A DNA stretch of 64,000 nt from Bemisia tabaci (GCF_918797505.1 NC_092796.1:31258098-31322097); one strand, 5' to 3'. Counted from the stretch's first letter, positions 32,923-44,881 are shown. The notes: a model not told the origin generated them from the sequence alone. Program-made: numbers and translations.

Positions 32923-33555
32923 GGTGAAAATCTAATCCGTGTCGCCACCAAAATTCTTGAACCTAGTGGATAAAACTATAAATTCCTTGAAGAATTAAAT
33001 TACTAAAATGCAGGAATTCGATGGCACTTCTTCAACAGATTAGCGAAATCAAAACTTGGATTGATTTACTGAAATATAAGAAAAATGAGAGAACAGAAAA
33101 AAAACACCTTGTATGAATGTAAACATAACCTTAACGCCAAATTCAACGTTGCCATCGATCGCAAATTACACCGTTGTCGGTTTAGAACCAGCAAACCTAT
33201 TAACAAAATTTAATAACTTTACCAATTAAATACAGGTAGCAACAAAATTAGAAACCTTCAAATTTTAAAATTAATGTTTGGCCCATAATAATCAATGATA
33301 GATTCTTCACAAACCTCAAAAACACAAATAAAAATATTTTTGATTGTTGCAGTAACTTGGCAACGTGGATATGGTATTGGTTGAGTACACATGCGTTCTC
33401 TGAAAGTTTTCTTGTGCCATGCGCTGATGATGGTGTCAAAATTAAAAGTAGTTCACGATAAAGTTCACGCAGTCCAGTAAAAGTGCTGTTTTCGGAAATT
33501 GTAACGTTTGAAAATGATGTTTGTTTGATGTATATTTCGTTTCTTCCTCTGTGAA
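32923..33555. promoter_or_regulatory. Divergent intergenic region, likely bidirectional promoter
   Basis: This is the only DNA between the CSN8 start codon and the proposed SAMM50 start codon. It must hold both 5' untranslated regions and core promoters unless undetected upstream exons exist. I see no TATA box I would defend and no recognised repeat. Confidence 0.5.
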
Positions 33556-36500
33556 ATGGGAGGCAGATTCACCAAGGTTTGTTCAGTCTCAATCAACGTT
33601 TCCTTATTGGAAGCTATTATTTCATCACTCTAAAGTACCGAGTTTTTTGGCATACTTAATATTGAATCTTCGACCTTTCAAGTTTTCACTCATGGCCCTG
33701 TTTACATACCCTCCGAGTAAAATCAGTGCACCTCTTATCTGAACATGTGCGTTTCACAGCCGGCCGAATGAAGGTGCGGTCTCTGCTGCACTGTACTCGC
33801 AGGAATGTCAAAGCGTTCTAAGTTACAGCACATTAAGTCCAGCTTAATTAACCTTTTTAATACGTAGAAAACGTATAACTGTAGAAAATTCGTGAAGCAC
33901 ATCCACCAGCTTCATGTGTGTGATGATAACTGAAGATTTTAACTAATAAAAAGTAAGAGCTGTTTAAATTTTAAGACCCGTCCCATTCCATGTAAGTGTT
34001 TCGGCCCAGTGTGGCCGAGTCCTTTCCTCAAGTTTTTCACTTACGAAATCTTTATAGCAGCAGTGTATAAACTTATCCGCAACATGCTGCAGAAGCTATT
34101 TGTCATGAATATGTCAAGGTTACCGTCAACCTTACAGATTCCATGGCACCAATAACTACGAATTAAGTATCTTTGAACCTTCTAAGTGCATCAGCCTTCC
34201 TCTTATTTCCACAGTGATTTTTTTCTCACAATATCTGCTGTTTGACAAGGATATTTGTTTTTTTGCATCAAGTTCAGTGGCTGCTCTTACCTCTGCATAC
34301 TTCTGCGGTTACCAGGACAATTTTCATACTTACAATCAAGTTTAAAAGCTTGGTTGTTTCAGGTTAATTTTTAGCTTTTTATTCTACATTTAAGGGCACT
34401 CAACTACTTTAAGCACTTATTTAAATTTCTATTTTCAGATCCCAGTTGTGGAAACAGAAACTGAGGATGATACCGATTGGAGCAAAGTCGGGGTAAGTTT
34501 TGAAAGATTATTGCCCTTGTCTGCCATAACATTTTAATTTGAGCTGATTGCACTTCATAAATTACATGTTGAAACAGTCTGAAAAATAAGTGACGTAAAT
34601 CCTGGTAAAAATGATAAATAATTACAAACTAAGTATTTTCACATAGCGGAATTGGCCTAGTGGACCATACTTAAAAGTAGAGGTGTCGAGTTTTAAACAT
34701 CTTTGAGAATAGACAAGGTCAATTCTGTTTTGCCATTTGCAGCCATAGCTTTTTTGAAGTTCTCCAATAGGAGGAAAAGGCGCAACAGAGAAAAGAGGAA
34801 ATTTATCGTCAGATGGAGGGTATGGTCAAGCACCACAACTTATTTGTAAAAACGAATTTAAAGTTTCCCTCTTTCTTCTGCTAAAACTGCCCATCACAAC
34901 TATCAATCGAGGGGCTTGGAGGACAAGGCGCACAAGTGCAGGTTTTCCTATTTTGAGCCACACATGTTTGAAGTTTCGAAATCACATGGATCCTTACGGC
35001 GGAAAGACAGTACAAACTGACTTGATGCTTTAAAATTGGAATTTGGGAGCTAATTTTCACAGTAAATGCAACAAGACTTGGTTTACTTTAAATCAATAAT
35101 ATCTTAATTTTTTCTAAAACTGCACTGATGCGCCTTGTCCTCCAAGCCCCTCAATTTTCCAAAGAGGTTAATCTATTACTTCTATTTTGTAATTAATTTT
35201 ATCCTCTTTTTTCCAGGCTTTTGTGCAAAAAGTTGTCGTTGATGGAGTTCGGCGAACAAAAGATTTTGTCATTCACGATCAATTGAAAGATGTACTAGAA
35301 GCAAAGAATTTTGCTGATGTAAGTATTCTGAATACAATTTTGTAAGATAAACTGGATAGATTCAATAAGAATCCACCTAACTACATCAGGCACTCAATAA
35401 TTTTCTTTCATGTTCTATTTTTTTAACAGTAAAGTAGCAACAGTTCAACCGCAGTTGCAGTTGTCACAGTTCTGACTTGAAATTTGTTAGTATATTCATA
35501 ATCATGGAGGAGAAATTTGAAGAATGTTTCAAGGCATTACGTTGTTTGGCACTCTTTTGATGAAATAGACTGCGTTTTGCAATTTGGAACTACAATGTCG
35601 GCTCAGTTTATAAACGACGTGTGTGCAGTTAGTTTTCCTATGCACTTGAATGCTTTGACGAATGGGCTAGAAATTGTAGTTCTTAATTGCAAAATACTGT
35701 CCAAATAGAACTTGAGCGGAAATTAGGCATTGTGAAAATGTATTATTCCGGTTAAATCAATTCAGATTAATTTGGATTTCATCCTTCAATAAGGAAGTAC
35801 AATTTTTATTTTCCAAGTACAAAACCATGCACATCAGTGCTGGGAGAACTTCCGTAATTTTTCTTCTCTATGTACTTAAAGAATATTATGTGAAAACTTA
35901 AAGCCATTTCACAGATTTGGTCCCGTTTTAAAAAATAAAATAGGAGCAAAGATTTTGACTCACCGCAATCAAGACATGCCTTTTTTACAGTTTTGAAGTC
36001 AGTATTTCCAATGTGTAGTGAACAGATTTTTTTGTGTAGGTGGTTAATTTTTCAATCCGCAAGACAATCCTAGAATAAATTCAATCACTAAAATATTGCA
36101 GTGCCAGTATATCCTGACTACTTTTCCATATTTTATTCCAATTTCTTAATCCTCTCTTTTTCTCTCTAGGTGATTAAACAGTCAATAGCTGTGAAAAATA
36201 AGCTAGAGGCTCTTGGGATTTTTCAAAAGGTTGGCGTTTTAATTGATGTAAGCAGAGGCCCTGACGCAGTCGAGGATGGATACGAGGTGAGGTTAATGAA
36301 CTTTTTTGCACCAAGGTGGTAATGTATCTCTCTGTGTCTATGTTTTTGTTCCTAGAGACAACAAGAGAAATTCTGATGATGAAACAAGGTGCATTAAAAA
36401 AAATTTAAGAGGAAAAGCTCAACTCAGATGGTTTCACTATTCAACCGACAAAATCGGACAAAAAGTTGAATGGAAAGTCGAACGCCAAAAAATTTGATTC

Positions 36501-39500
36501 AATTACCGCTCCTGCGTGATATTATGATAACACACAACATAGGAATTCGGAAATTTCTGTCAGCTTCTGGTTTGTGAGGATACAGCTTTAGCTAATGTTA
36601 TTCTGAAAGTTGAAGGTGATGCCAGTTCCATTTTACTTTTCATCTAATTGTTATGTCCTTGTGTCAGTATCACACAATTTTTTTAGAGAGATAAAAATTG
36701 AAACGATTCTGGGAAAGATAAATCTGAAAAACAAGGACCCTTGAGGATTCTAGAGGTGCAAAAAATTTGTGCTCAATATTACCAAATTGTTTTCGTTACT
36801 TTGCTCCTTGTGTTTTTTCTTTCTTCAAAAATTTAAACTAATATCTAATGATTTTGTGTTTCAGGTGACTTTCTTTGTCCAAGAATCTAGTCGAATTAAA
36901 GGCGGGATCAGCAGCTCCTTCACCTTTAACGAATTGAATTGTGTCGTCGGTCTACAGTTACCTAATTTTACGGGCATTGCGGATAGAGTTTTCACAGAAT
37001 TTGGCATTGGGTCGAATAAATCCAAATCTTTCCATGTTTCATACCTCAGACCACTCTACAGTTTTGATCGTGCCATTTACAAGGCATCAGTATTTCAGAA
37101 TATTTCTCAGCGGCCGATGGCTGGCTTCAAACTACTAGAACAAGGTAGCTATTTATTTTGCACGCTTTGAAATCAATCAAAATAGGTAAGAAAAAATTTA
37201 AAAAAGAAAGAAAAAAAATTAACTTCAGGTCATGAAAAAATTCTGAAAAAATTTCAAGGAGTGACGTTAATTTGATCTGCTTTAACAAGATAAATTAAGA
37301 AGGAAGATTTTCGAACACCGCTAATGAGGCACATGGTTTGGGAGTTTCACCGTTGATATACGTTGCACACAGAATCGTCTTGTCAACTGTACTAAGCACA
37401 GCCAACTTATGAAGAAGAAAGGAGCAGTATACACAATTAATTCCTTTTGGCCCTGACCCCTTCAACGAAATTTTTCAAATTCTAGAAAGAAATGGGATCA
37501 TCTGACATTTTTCTTTCAACATAGAAAATATACAAGAATTGAAAAGTTGGTTACTCCATTGCACTCTAAAAGTTTGTAAACCTATTTGGTGTATGGACTG
37601 AACACATCATGAAAGGTTATTAAGATCAGGTAATAAGTTGTTTTTAAAATCGCGAATCTCTCCTATGAACGTAGGATGTAGATCTCTTGTGTAAATGAGA
37701 ATTCAGGCTCAAATACATACATACATAAAGTCGCGATTATAGCGCCGCCTCGCGCTCTGCGACGCCCAATCGCCATTGCCCCCTATCCTCCCAGAGATCA
37801 TCAGGCAATTGGCACCTTCTGATCTCCTCCTCCACCCCTTGTCGCCAACCTTTCACAGGACGTCCACGCCGTCGCCTTCCGGGAGGAACCCAATCGAAGA
37901 CCTGCTTGGGCAACCGATCATCTGCCATCCTTCGCACATGTCCATACCAGACCAACTGCTTGGACCTGATATCGTGCACGATGTCCTTTTCCACACCCAT
38001 TATCTCGCGTACCCTTTCATTGCGGATACGCTCTCTTCTCGATATCCCAGCAGACCTTCGCCAAAAGTCCATCTCGGTTGCCCTAAGCATGTCTTCAGTT
38101 CTTTTCTTAAGTTGCCAGACCTCACTCCCGTAAGTTACGATACTCTTCACGATGACGTTGTAAATTTTCCTTTTGGTCTCCTTGGAGATACTCTGGTCCC
38201 AGAGAACCCCATTTAGCATCGCGATAGCTTTCCTGCCTTGCATATTCCGATCTTTAATGGCCCGATCCAAATTTCCGTCCTTAGTTAACCAAACTCCGAG
38301 ATATTTATACTCTTCACAGTCCAGGATCTTCCGGCCATCCTCCAGTTCAATGCTTTGCTGATCACCACCGATAACCAACTTCTCCGTCTTAACCACATTT
38401 ACTTCCATTCCCCACTTTCGGTATACTTCCACTAGCTTCCGCGTCATGTAATTCGCATCTTCTTCGTCCTGAGCTATTACCACCTGATCATCAGCAAAGC
38501 ACAGAGTATAAAGGGTGCCATCTTCACGTAGCGGGACGCCCATTCCCGAACAGCATCTTTTCCATTCCTTTAAAACTTCTTCCAGGTACACTTTAAATAA
38601 GGTTGGCGACAAACAACACCCTTGTTTCAGTCCTTTAGTAATTAAAAACCCCAACGATAACTCCCCATGCGATTTAACCCTAGAGAAAGCCCCACCATAA
38701 AATTCCTTAATAGCACTAATTAGTCCCCCACTAAAACCCCTTTTGTTCAAGGCTTCCCAAAGTTTCATCAATGGCACACTATCGTAAGCTTTCTGGAGAT
38801 CCACAAACACTAGATGTAATTCCTGGCCAACTCCCTTCTTTTTCTCTATGACGTGGATGATGGTAAATAAGTGATCAATCGTTGACCGACCGGCTCTGAA
38901 ACCTGCTTGCTCTTCCGCTTCATGTTCTTTCCACTCCTCTTCAATTTTTGCTTTCAAGATTTTTCCATACACTTTGCTCAGGGTACCTGCAACCGACAGT
39001 CCTCTATAGTTATCACACTCATCTTTTCTACCCTTCTTCTTGTATATAGGTGACACCCAAGACTCTTTCCATTCTGTCGGTACCTTTCCACCGTCCAAGC
39101 AATCTTGCATCAGGTATCTCAACCGTTGAAACAGCTTGCAGGTTCCACACTTGATCAACTCAGCAGGGATATTTCCCGGACCTGGAGCTTTATCGTTCTT
39201 CAGCTCTCGTACGGCCTTTACCACGTCCTCCATATGGATCTCCAAGTTATGATTATCGTTAGTATACTCCAAGCTTACGCCTCCATCTTGAAATTCAGGT
39301 CGCCTTTCTGTCAGTAAATTTTTAAAATACCCCTCCAGTTTATCAATGGATATCGGAGATATTAAGTCACGCTTCATGTCCCTTCGCAGCCCTTTCAGCA
39401 ACTTCCAGCTCTCAGTGCTTTTCCTTCCTCCTATGTACGTGTCTATTTTGTTACAGCTCCTCTCCCAAGATTCGTTCTTTTTCTTGGTTATGAGCCTTCG

Positions 39501-42500
39501 TACCTGCGTCTGAGCTTTTTTATACGCCTCTTTGTCTTCTGTTTTTTTAGAGGAAAGGAACTGATGATATTTTTTCCGTTTCTCCTGAATCTCCTTCTCA
39601 ATTTCTTCGTCCCACCAGTAAGGTTTTTCGCTAACTTTCCTATCATCAGCGACACCAAGAGCTTCCATTGCTGCCGAGTGAATGCAATCCTTCAGGAACT
39701 GATACTGCTGTTCGGTATCACCGTCCCTTGATTCGCCCAACTTCTCATCCAAGCGCTTTCCATATAAAGCCCTTACACTTGGATGCTGCAAGCTGTCAAT
39801 GTTATAGTTTACAAGCTTGACACGATCTTTTTGTTGGTGAACTTCTTCCTGTGCTTGCCTGGTCTCCTGGCTCCCTTTCACTGGGAAAGCTATTTTCGCC
39901 CCGAGGAAATAATGATCACTGCCGCAGGAAAGACCTCTCCACACTCTAACTTGCTGAATCTTCATTCCCGTGTCTTGTCTGACAACCACATAATCAATGA
40001 TTGATTTCAATCCGCGAGTAGACTGAACCCAAGTAAATTTATGGATATCCTTGTGTTGGTAGAACCCATTGAGCACCTTCATGTCCCTTTGCTCACATAC
40101 GTCAATGATACGGGCTCCGTTATCATTTAGTGCCGCCTCTCCGAAAGGGCCGACGATCTTACTTTTAATTTGACGTCCTATTCTACCATTGAGATCTCCC
40201 AACACAATGATTTCCCTCCTGGATCCAATCTTACCAATTTCCTCGTTCAATTCTTCGAAAAATTGGTCCTTCACTGCGACAGTGGAATCATCGTTGACTC
40301 CATACACTCCCAAAATGGTGATTTTATGGCCAAACACTGTCATATTCATCTTTATCATTCGGGGGTTAACAGCTTCCCATGTAGTGATGCACTTCCGTAG
40401 GCTCTTGCGAATAAGAATTGCAACACCCTGTTGAGCTCGCTGATCTTTTTCCACGCCACTATAAAACAAATCGTATTCCTTTACACTTACAGAGCCTTGT
40501 CCTTTCTTCTTCGTTTCTGTTAATACCGTGACATCAAATCCGCGACTCCCTATCTCCGATACCACTTCCGTCATTTTCGTAGAAATTCCTTGTACGTTCA
40601 ATGTTCCAAAAACCATCATCCGTTTACGTAATTTTTTCCGATAAATCCGTTTATTTCCATTTGTACCGAGGCAATTGTTATTGGGTCTTTTAACAGTATT
40701 CCTTTTTCCGAGTATCGGGGAGTTAGCCCGATGACTCAACCCCCAACCTGGAGGACCGGGGTTTGATTTCGGAGTTTCCTCTCCTAGACAGGTTGCTTCC
40801 ACTACAGCTGAGAGCCCTGTCTGCCCTTCCAATGGCTGGTTCATACGCCTTGAAGCCGGTGACCATCTCCACTACCCCATGAGGCAGGGGTTACCAGCTG
40901 GGGTCCGCAGGATTGCTAAACCTGTGACATCAGTCCCCCATACGGGCATTCAGGCTCAAATAATTTTTTAAATTTTTTAAGTGTTCCAGAGAAGGTAATC
41001 AAGCAAAATATCACCACCTGTTTTTTCTTAAAAGTTCTCTCTTTGTAAGTCGGATATTTTCTAAGTATTTTATTTTTCTTTCTCCCAGGTCTCTCATCTG
41101 AAATATCGGCTAGTTTCTCCCCTTGGGGAAAGCAGACTCTTCAGTGGGAAGGTACGATCCGTAACCTCTCAGTCCTAGCGAAAAGCGTTCCTTTCGATGT
41201 GCGAGAACACTCAGGTTACACGTTGAAATCCTCCTTAAGACATATTTTATCATTAGATACCAGGAATTCATCTGTTCTCCCAACTAATGGAAGTCTCATT
41301 GAGCTGATCAACGAATTTGCAGGGCTCGGCGGTAATGTCAAACACTTCAAGCACGAGTTGTCACTGCAATTTAACTGCCCATTAGTCTCTGATTATGTAA
41401 GTAGGTTTTTTTCCTCTTTTTTGCGTAAATATAAAGACTTTTCTCCCTACTAGCAGTCACTGTGAGGACTCTGGAGTAGAGGACTCAGTGAAACCTCGGC
41501 TGTAAGCGAGTTCGTCGCCAAGAGACTTTGTGCTATCCTTGCTGGCAAGCCAACTCGGAAAGAAAGGTTTAGTCTAGAGTCATTCTTAAATGAGGAATTT
41601 CAGTTTCTTCGACGAGGAATTCTGGAAAAGAAACAGATACACACCCAGATGAATGCCCCAGTAATGAAGAAGAGAAAGGAATGTAGAGAAAAAGAGGAAA
41701 AAAAAATTAGCTATTGTTTCTAAGATTGGAGGAAATTAGAGTGTGCCAAGATGTATCCAGGCCGCACAAAAGTATCTTTGATAATCAGAAAATTCACCTC
41801 AGAATCGATAGTCAAGAATTTTTTCTAGTTTCTTTTTTGGATCTTTTTATCATTAAAGGCAACTCTCTTCAATTTGGCACCTAAAGTCAGCGGAAAGATG
41901 AAAGATCAACATTTTTGCTCTGAATTCAAGAAAAAAATTCATTTTCTCCCCAAAAGAATGGAAGAAAGAATTGCAAGAAATCCTGAATATTTCTCAGCGA
42001 ATTTGCTCTTAAAAATAAAAAAATTGGAATTTCAAGAATTCAAGACACTCTCGACAGTCCCAGAATTTCAAGACAAGGACGGTAAACCTTTTTTTGATAT
42101 TGATTCTCTTCTCTTTTTGCAGGTATTGCAGCAATCCTTCAAATGTGGACTAATACACAACTTTGGGAAAGATTATAAAGCAGAGCCATGTGATCTATTC
42201 TTTTTGGGTGGTCCGTTGACTTTGCGAGGTTTTCAGCAAGACGGCATAGGTCCACAAGTAGATGGTTATTTTCTTGGAGCTCCTGTAAGTAACAACTTCC
42301 TCTTCATTCTTTACGTCCATCCACCAAGCAGTTTTAATGTTGCACAACATTAACAGTGAATTCTTAGATTATAGCCCAATAATTTTATATGAGATCATCT
42401 ATGCCATGAGGAAAATGGTAGTATGTTATCAGAAAAGTTATTTTTGATCCTTCAGGTCACAAAACTTAAAGGAAAAGGATTTGCAAGGAATTTTATTTTT

Positions 42501-44654
42501 TGGTCTTGGTGGACCTGGTGAATTAGAGGAAATATACGTTAGATCTAAAGAAAAACTATAAAACATCAAAGTTTCAAAATCAGAAAGTATGAGGAACGGT
42601 ATGAAAAGTTCCCTTGTAAAAATCTCTTTCTCCAAACATCTAGGTTTTGCTGATGAGTTAAGTTCTAGGGAACTAAATGAATCATCAACATTTTGAACTG
42701 CAGAGCAATTTTAACACATATTTTACTAGACCTAGATGGGATTGAATTCTATGTTCAACTGATCAAGTTTTTCTCCTTTTTGTTACAGATTTACTGGGCT
42801 TCCAGTTTGCACCTGTACACCCCTATTCCATTCGCCGCCAAAAGCTCTTTAATTAGTTTCATTAGGCCTCATCTTTTCCTCAACTGTGGAAATATTAGTA
42901 ATTTAGCAAGTAAGTATCTTCACAAAACTTTCAAATTTTTTTCAGCTTGAACTATTACACCACTTCCTTAGGCCTTGTCTTCTTAGGACTTTTTTGTGAG
43001 ATTTGTCACAGGAAAAAGTCTCACTTGCAAAGTTGGGAGGAATATTGACTCACTCAAAATTAATTGGGGAGTCAGGGAATTTTTGGTGTCGGAGAAAAGT
43101 CAGGGAATTTAATGCGATAGAGTTCAGCAGAAGTGAGTGTGAAATAGAGGAAAAAATCAAAGTACAGTAAGACCTTAATTTATCGGATTTCACGGGACCG
43201 GAGGCCGAATCCATTAAATCGCGATCCGATAATTAGAGTTCTTACTGTAGAAGTTTTATTCGAATGTCAGGGAATCCGAAAATTCTGGAGCCAGGGAAAA
43301 GGTGAAATACTCAGGGAAAGTCGGAGAATTTGAAAATGAAGAAATTATGGCAACCCTGAGAGATCCAAGAAAGACCAAAACCAACTGAGAAAGGAAAGAA
43401 AAAGGAAAGCAAATTATGTGATGTTTTGTTGTTCACTAGATTTTTTGTGTTTAATTTAAGTGTGTTCAATTATTATCTTAATACCGGTTAAACACTCGAT
43501 TTTTACTGATTTATCTTCCAACGTAAACTTATCACAAAAACGTGATAGCCCCTACGTGATAGTCTTTGAAGTTTCATTCCGGCAATTCAACCCTGGGTCA
43601 AATCTCTTGAAAACGTTTGGTGGAAACAAGGACAATCTTTCCAGCCTATCCTGTCTTTAGGTAGTCTTTCCAGAGTTGGGGTCACTTTGAACAATCTTAA
43701 ATGATTATATTACCTCAATCATATTACCCAATTGCCAGTGGGTTCAATCAAAACATGTAGGTAGAAGAAGCTCCTAGTTAGGTGTGTTGCCTATCCAGCA
43801 AAATTGAATGAAAGCAAATTTATAATGCTAAGAAATCAGTTTATATTTTTCACTCTAATAACAAATTGTGCTTTAAGATAATTTTACTACCTATTCGCAG
43901 AAATTGAAGATAAAATTACAATGGACGACTTTTTTTTATAAGAGCAACAAATTGAACACTTTTCTCAGTACAGAATCACTATCCCTGGCTTCTCTATGGA
44001 AGCTTTTATCGAAACAGAGGAACTAATGGCATTTGTTGTCTCTAAATTAAGCTAAAAACAGAAGTTTTTCATCGCAAAAATGGTCAAACTCACTTATCGG
44101 GTCAAAATATAGAGTAACATATCTTGAATAGGTAATCATCTCTAGGTATCTCATCTCTTTGGTTAGTTTGTTGACTATCGGATTGACCTGAAAGCTAATT
44201 GTTAAGTAAAGCATGGAGACTCTGGAAATCCTGTTTTTTAGGAAAAATCTTCATCTTCCAGAAAATCGGTGGCTGTAGGAATAAAAATCAAGGTAATTTT
44301 TGGACTCATTGGTGAAATTTATGCAGGGATTTACTTTCAAATGCGCCCAGCGTTTTTTTAAAGAAGAAACTTTATGCGGACCTAATTTATGTTAATTTTA
44401 ACCTATAAATGTATTACTTTTTGTCGCAACAAGCTCCTAATTTAAATTTGTCTTGGTTTTTTCCAGGTAATGACTTGAAATCAAAAGTAGTTGACCTATC
44501 TAAAAATATATGTGTATCTACAGGACTTGGACTCTGTTTGAGGATTGGCCAAATTGCCAGACTAGAAATAAATTACTGTGTTCCATTATCTTTTCATCAC
44601 AACGACGCAACGATACACGGCCCACAGTGTGGTGTTGGCTTCACATTTTTATAG
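33556..44654 (+). CDS. SAMM50: SAM50 (sorting and assembly machinery component 50 / SAMM50)
   Basis: SAM50 is an Omp85-family beta-barrel of the mitochondrial outer membrane that inserts other beta-barrel proteins and anchors cristae contacts (family knowledge). Nine exons are proposed: 33556-33576, 34439-34492, 35217-35318, 36170-36286, 36865-37144, 41089-41396, 42123-42284, 42789-42909 and 44467-44654. All are GT-AG and in phase, giving 450 residues against about 469 in human. Exons 2-4 give an acidic N-terminus and one POTRA-like domain. Exons 5-9 give the barrel, with the Omp85 loop-6 motif in GGPLTLRGF, then YWASSLHLYTPIPF, the RLEINYCVP segment and a terminal GFTFL beta-signal. The seven-codon first exon (MGGRFTK) is an inference from phase, initiation context and the AAG|GTTTGT donor; exons 2-9 are firm. 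Intron 5 hosts an antisense LINE. Confidence 0.93.
34909..35152. mobile_element. MITE with GAGGGGCTTGGAGGACAAGG ends (SAMM50 intron 2)
   Basis: The two inverted ends agree over GAGGGGCTTGGAGGACAAGG plus CGCA, then diverge, in a 244-bp element. It ends about 65 bp before the acceptor of exon 3. Such well-preserved ends imply a fairly recent insertion. Confidence 0.85.
35568..35702. mobile_element. MITE, GGACTACATTTTGC family (SAMM50 intron 3)
   Basis: The left end GACTGCGTTTTGCAATTTGG and the right end ATTGCAAAATACTGTCC are inverted. The interior CGGCTCAGTTTATAAACGAC and GGGCTAGAAATTGTAGTTCT matches other copies of the family. Confidence 0.65.
35870..35990. repeat. Partial TTGCGGTGT-family MITE (SAMM50 intron 3)
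   Basis: TTTTTCTTCTCTATGTACTTAAAGAA and TAAAATAGGAGCAAAGATTT with TCACCGCAATCAAGA match the interior and right end of 48555-48811. The left end is absent. Confidence 0.4.
37701..37715. repeat. Target-site duplication, left copy
   Basis: ATTCAGGCTCAAATA, identical to 40948-40962. The pair delimits the LINE insertion exactly. Confidence 0.9.
37716..40947 (-). mobile_element. Full-length RTE-like non-LTR retrotransposon
   Basis: A 3232-bp insertion bounded by identical 15-bp duplications and lying antisense in SAMM50 intron 5. It has a roughly 100-bp 5' untranslated region, one open frame of 1035 codons, and a 3' untranslated region of about 20 bp ending in ATGTATGTATGTAT. Short length, a single EN-RT frame and a microsatellite-like tail fit the RTE clade; clade assignment is inference. 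The intact frame and perfect duplications argue for a recent, possibly still competent copy. Confidence 0.92.
37737..40844 (-). CDS. LINE endonuclease-reverse transcriptase polyprotein
   Basis: A 1035-residue frame that nicks target DNA and primes reverse transcription of the element's own RNA. The first 75 residues are basic and low in structure. The apurinic-type endonuclease runs from about 77 to 320 with TLNVQG, the TETK glutamate near 110, GDLNGRIG at 216-223, IDYV at 283-286 and SDH at 309-311. The reverse transcriptase runs from about 545 to 850 with VDLQKAYD at 681-688, GLKQGCCLSP at 738-747 and FADD at 783-786. The C-terminal region carries WYGHVRRM and GRRRRGRPVKGWR, typical of RTE/Jockey-like elements. 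All catalytic residues I can check are present. ORF start is the first ATG; a downstream start near residue 76 is also possible. Confidence 0.93.
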   Translation of the reverse strand: MNQPLEGQTGLSAVVEATCLGEETPKSNPGPPGWGLSHRANSPILGKRNTVKRPNNNCLGTNGNKRIYRKKLRKRMMVFGTLNVQGISTKMTEVVSEIGSRGFDVTVLTETKKKGQGSVSVKEYDLFYSGVEKDQRAQQGVAILIRKSLRKCITTWEAVNPRMIKMNMTVFGHKITILGVYGVNDDSTVAVKDQFFEELNEEIGKIGSRREIIVLGDLNGRIGRQIKSKIVGPFGEAALNDNGARIIDVCEQRDMKVLNGFYQHKDIHKFTWVQSTRGLKSIIDYVVVRQDTGMKIQQVRVWRGLSCGSDHYFLGAKIAFPVKGSQETRQAQEEVHQQKDRVKLVNYNIDSLQHPSVRALYGKRLDEKLGESRDGDTEQQYQFLKDCIHSAAMEALGVADDRKVSEKPYWWDEEIEKEIQEKRKKYHQFLSSKKTEDKEAYKKAQTQVRRLITKKKNESWERSCNKIDTYIGGRKSTESWKLLKGLRRDMKRDLISPISIDKLEGYFKNLLTERRPEFQDGGVSLEYTNDNHNLEIHMEDVVKAVRELKNDKAPGPGNIPAELIKCGTCKLFQRLRYLMQDCLDGGKVPTEWKESWVSPIYKKKGRKDECDNYRGLSVAGTLSKVYGKILKAKIEEEWKEHEAEEQAGFRAGRSTIDHLFTIIHVIEKKKGVGQELHLVFVDLQKAYDSVPLMKLWEALNKRGFSGGLISAIKEFYGGAFSRVKSHGELSLGFLITKGLKQGCCLSPTLFKVYLEEVLKEWKRCCSGMGVPLREDGTLYTLCFADDQVVIAQDEEDANYMTRKLVEVYRKWGMEVNVVKTEKLVIGGDQQSIELEDGRKILDCEEYKYLGVWLTKDGNLDRAIKDRNMQGRKAIAMLNGVLWDQSISKETKRKIYNVIVKSIVTYGSEVWQLKKRTEDMLRATEMDFWRRSAGISRRERIRNERVREIMGVEKDIVHDIRSKQLVWYGHVRRMADDRLPKQVFDWVPPGRRRRGRPVKGWRQGVEEEIRRCQLPDDLWEDRGQWRLGVAEREAAL
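40948..40962. repeat. Target-site duplication, right copy
   Basis: ATTCAGGCTCAAATA, identical to 37701-37715 and adjoining the 5' end of the minus-strand LINE. Confidence 0.9.
43050..43370 (+). repeat. CAGGGAA-word repeat (SAMM50 intron 8)
   Basis: Words such as GGGGAGTCAGGGAATTTTTG and GAAAAGTCAGGGAATTTAAT lie on one side and GTCAGGGAATCCGAAAATTC on the other, ending GAAATTATGGCAACCCTGAG. It is split by the small MITE at 43165-43247. Confidence 0.65.
43165..43247. mobile_element. Tc1/mariner (pogo-like) MITE with TA duplication
   Basis: An 83-bp element beginning CAGTAAGACCT and ending AGTTCTTACTG, flanked by TA on both sides. Inverted ends of about 24 bp continue into TTATCGGAT. TA target sites and CAGT termini fit pogo-type Tc1/mariner elements (family knowledge). 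It is nested in the CAGGGAA repeat. Confidence 0.8.
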
Positions 44655-44875
44655 TTCAGAAAAGTATTTTTTAGACTGATTATGTATTATTTTCGATGAT
44701 TGTTATCTTGTTTTAATGGTATTTTGAGTACCACTGGATGTAATTATTTTTTTAACTATTCTTCCTGGTGAAGCATGAAACCATCAGCATGATGATGAAT
44801 GAAGATTCGCTTTAATTTTTTTGATGTGTTGTTGCTGATAAATTATTGTTCTTGAGCGGTTATTTTTTATAAATG

Positions 44876-44881
44876 AATAAA
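44876..44881 (+). promoter_or_regulatory. Candidate poly-A signal for SAMM50
   Basis: AATAAA about 220 bp after the SAMM50 stop codon, followed by A-rich and TG-rich sequence. Confidence 0.55.

Noticed and set aside
40860..40947. Possible self-cleaving ribozyme at the LINE 5' end
   Set aside because: I tried to pair the first bases with downstream C-runs and did not obtain a convincing double-pseudoknot fold by eye.
41874..42122. 83 open codons upstream of and in frame with SAMM50 exon 7
   Set aside because: A good acceptor lies at 42121-42122 and the SAM50 alignment joins exon 6 to 42123 directly, so this is intron.
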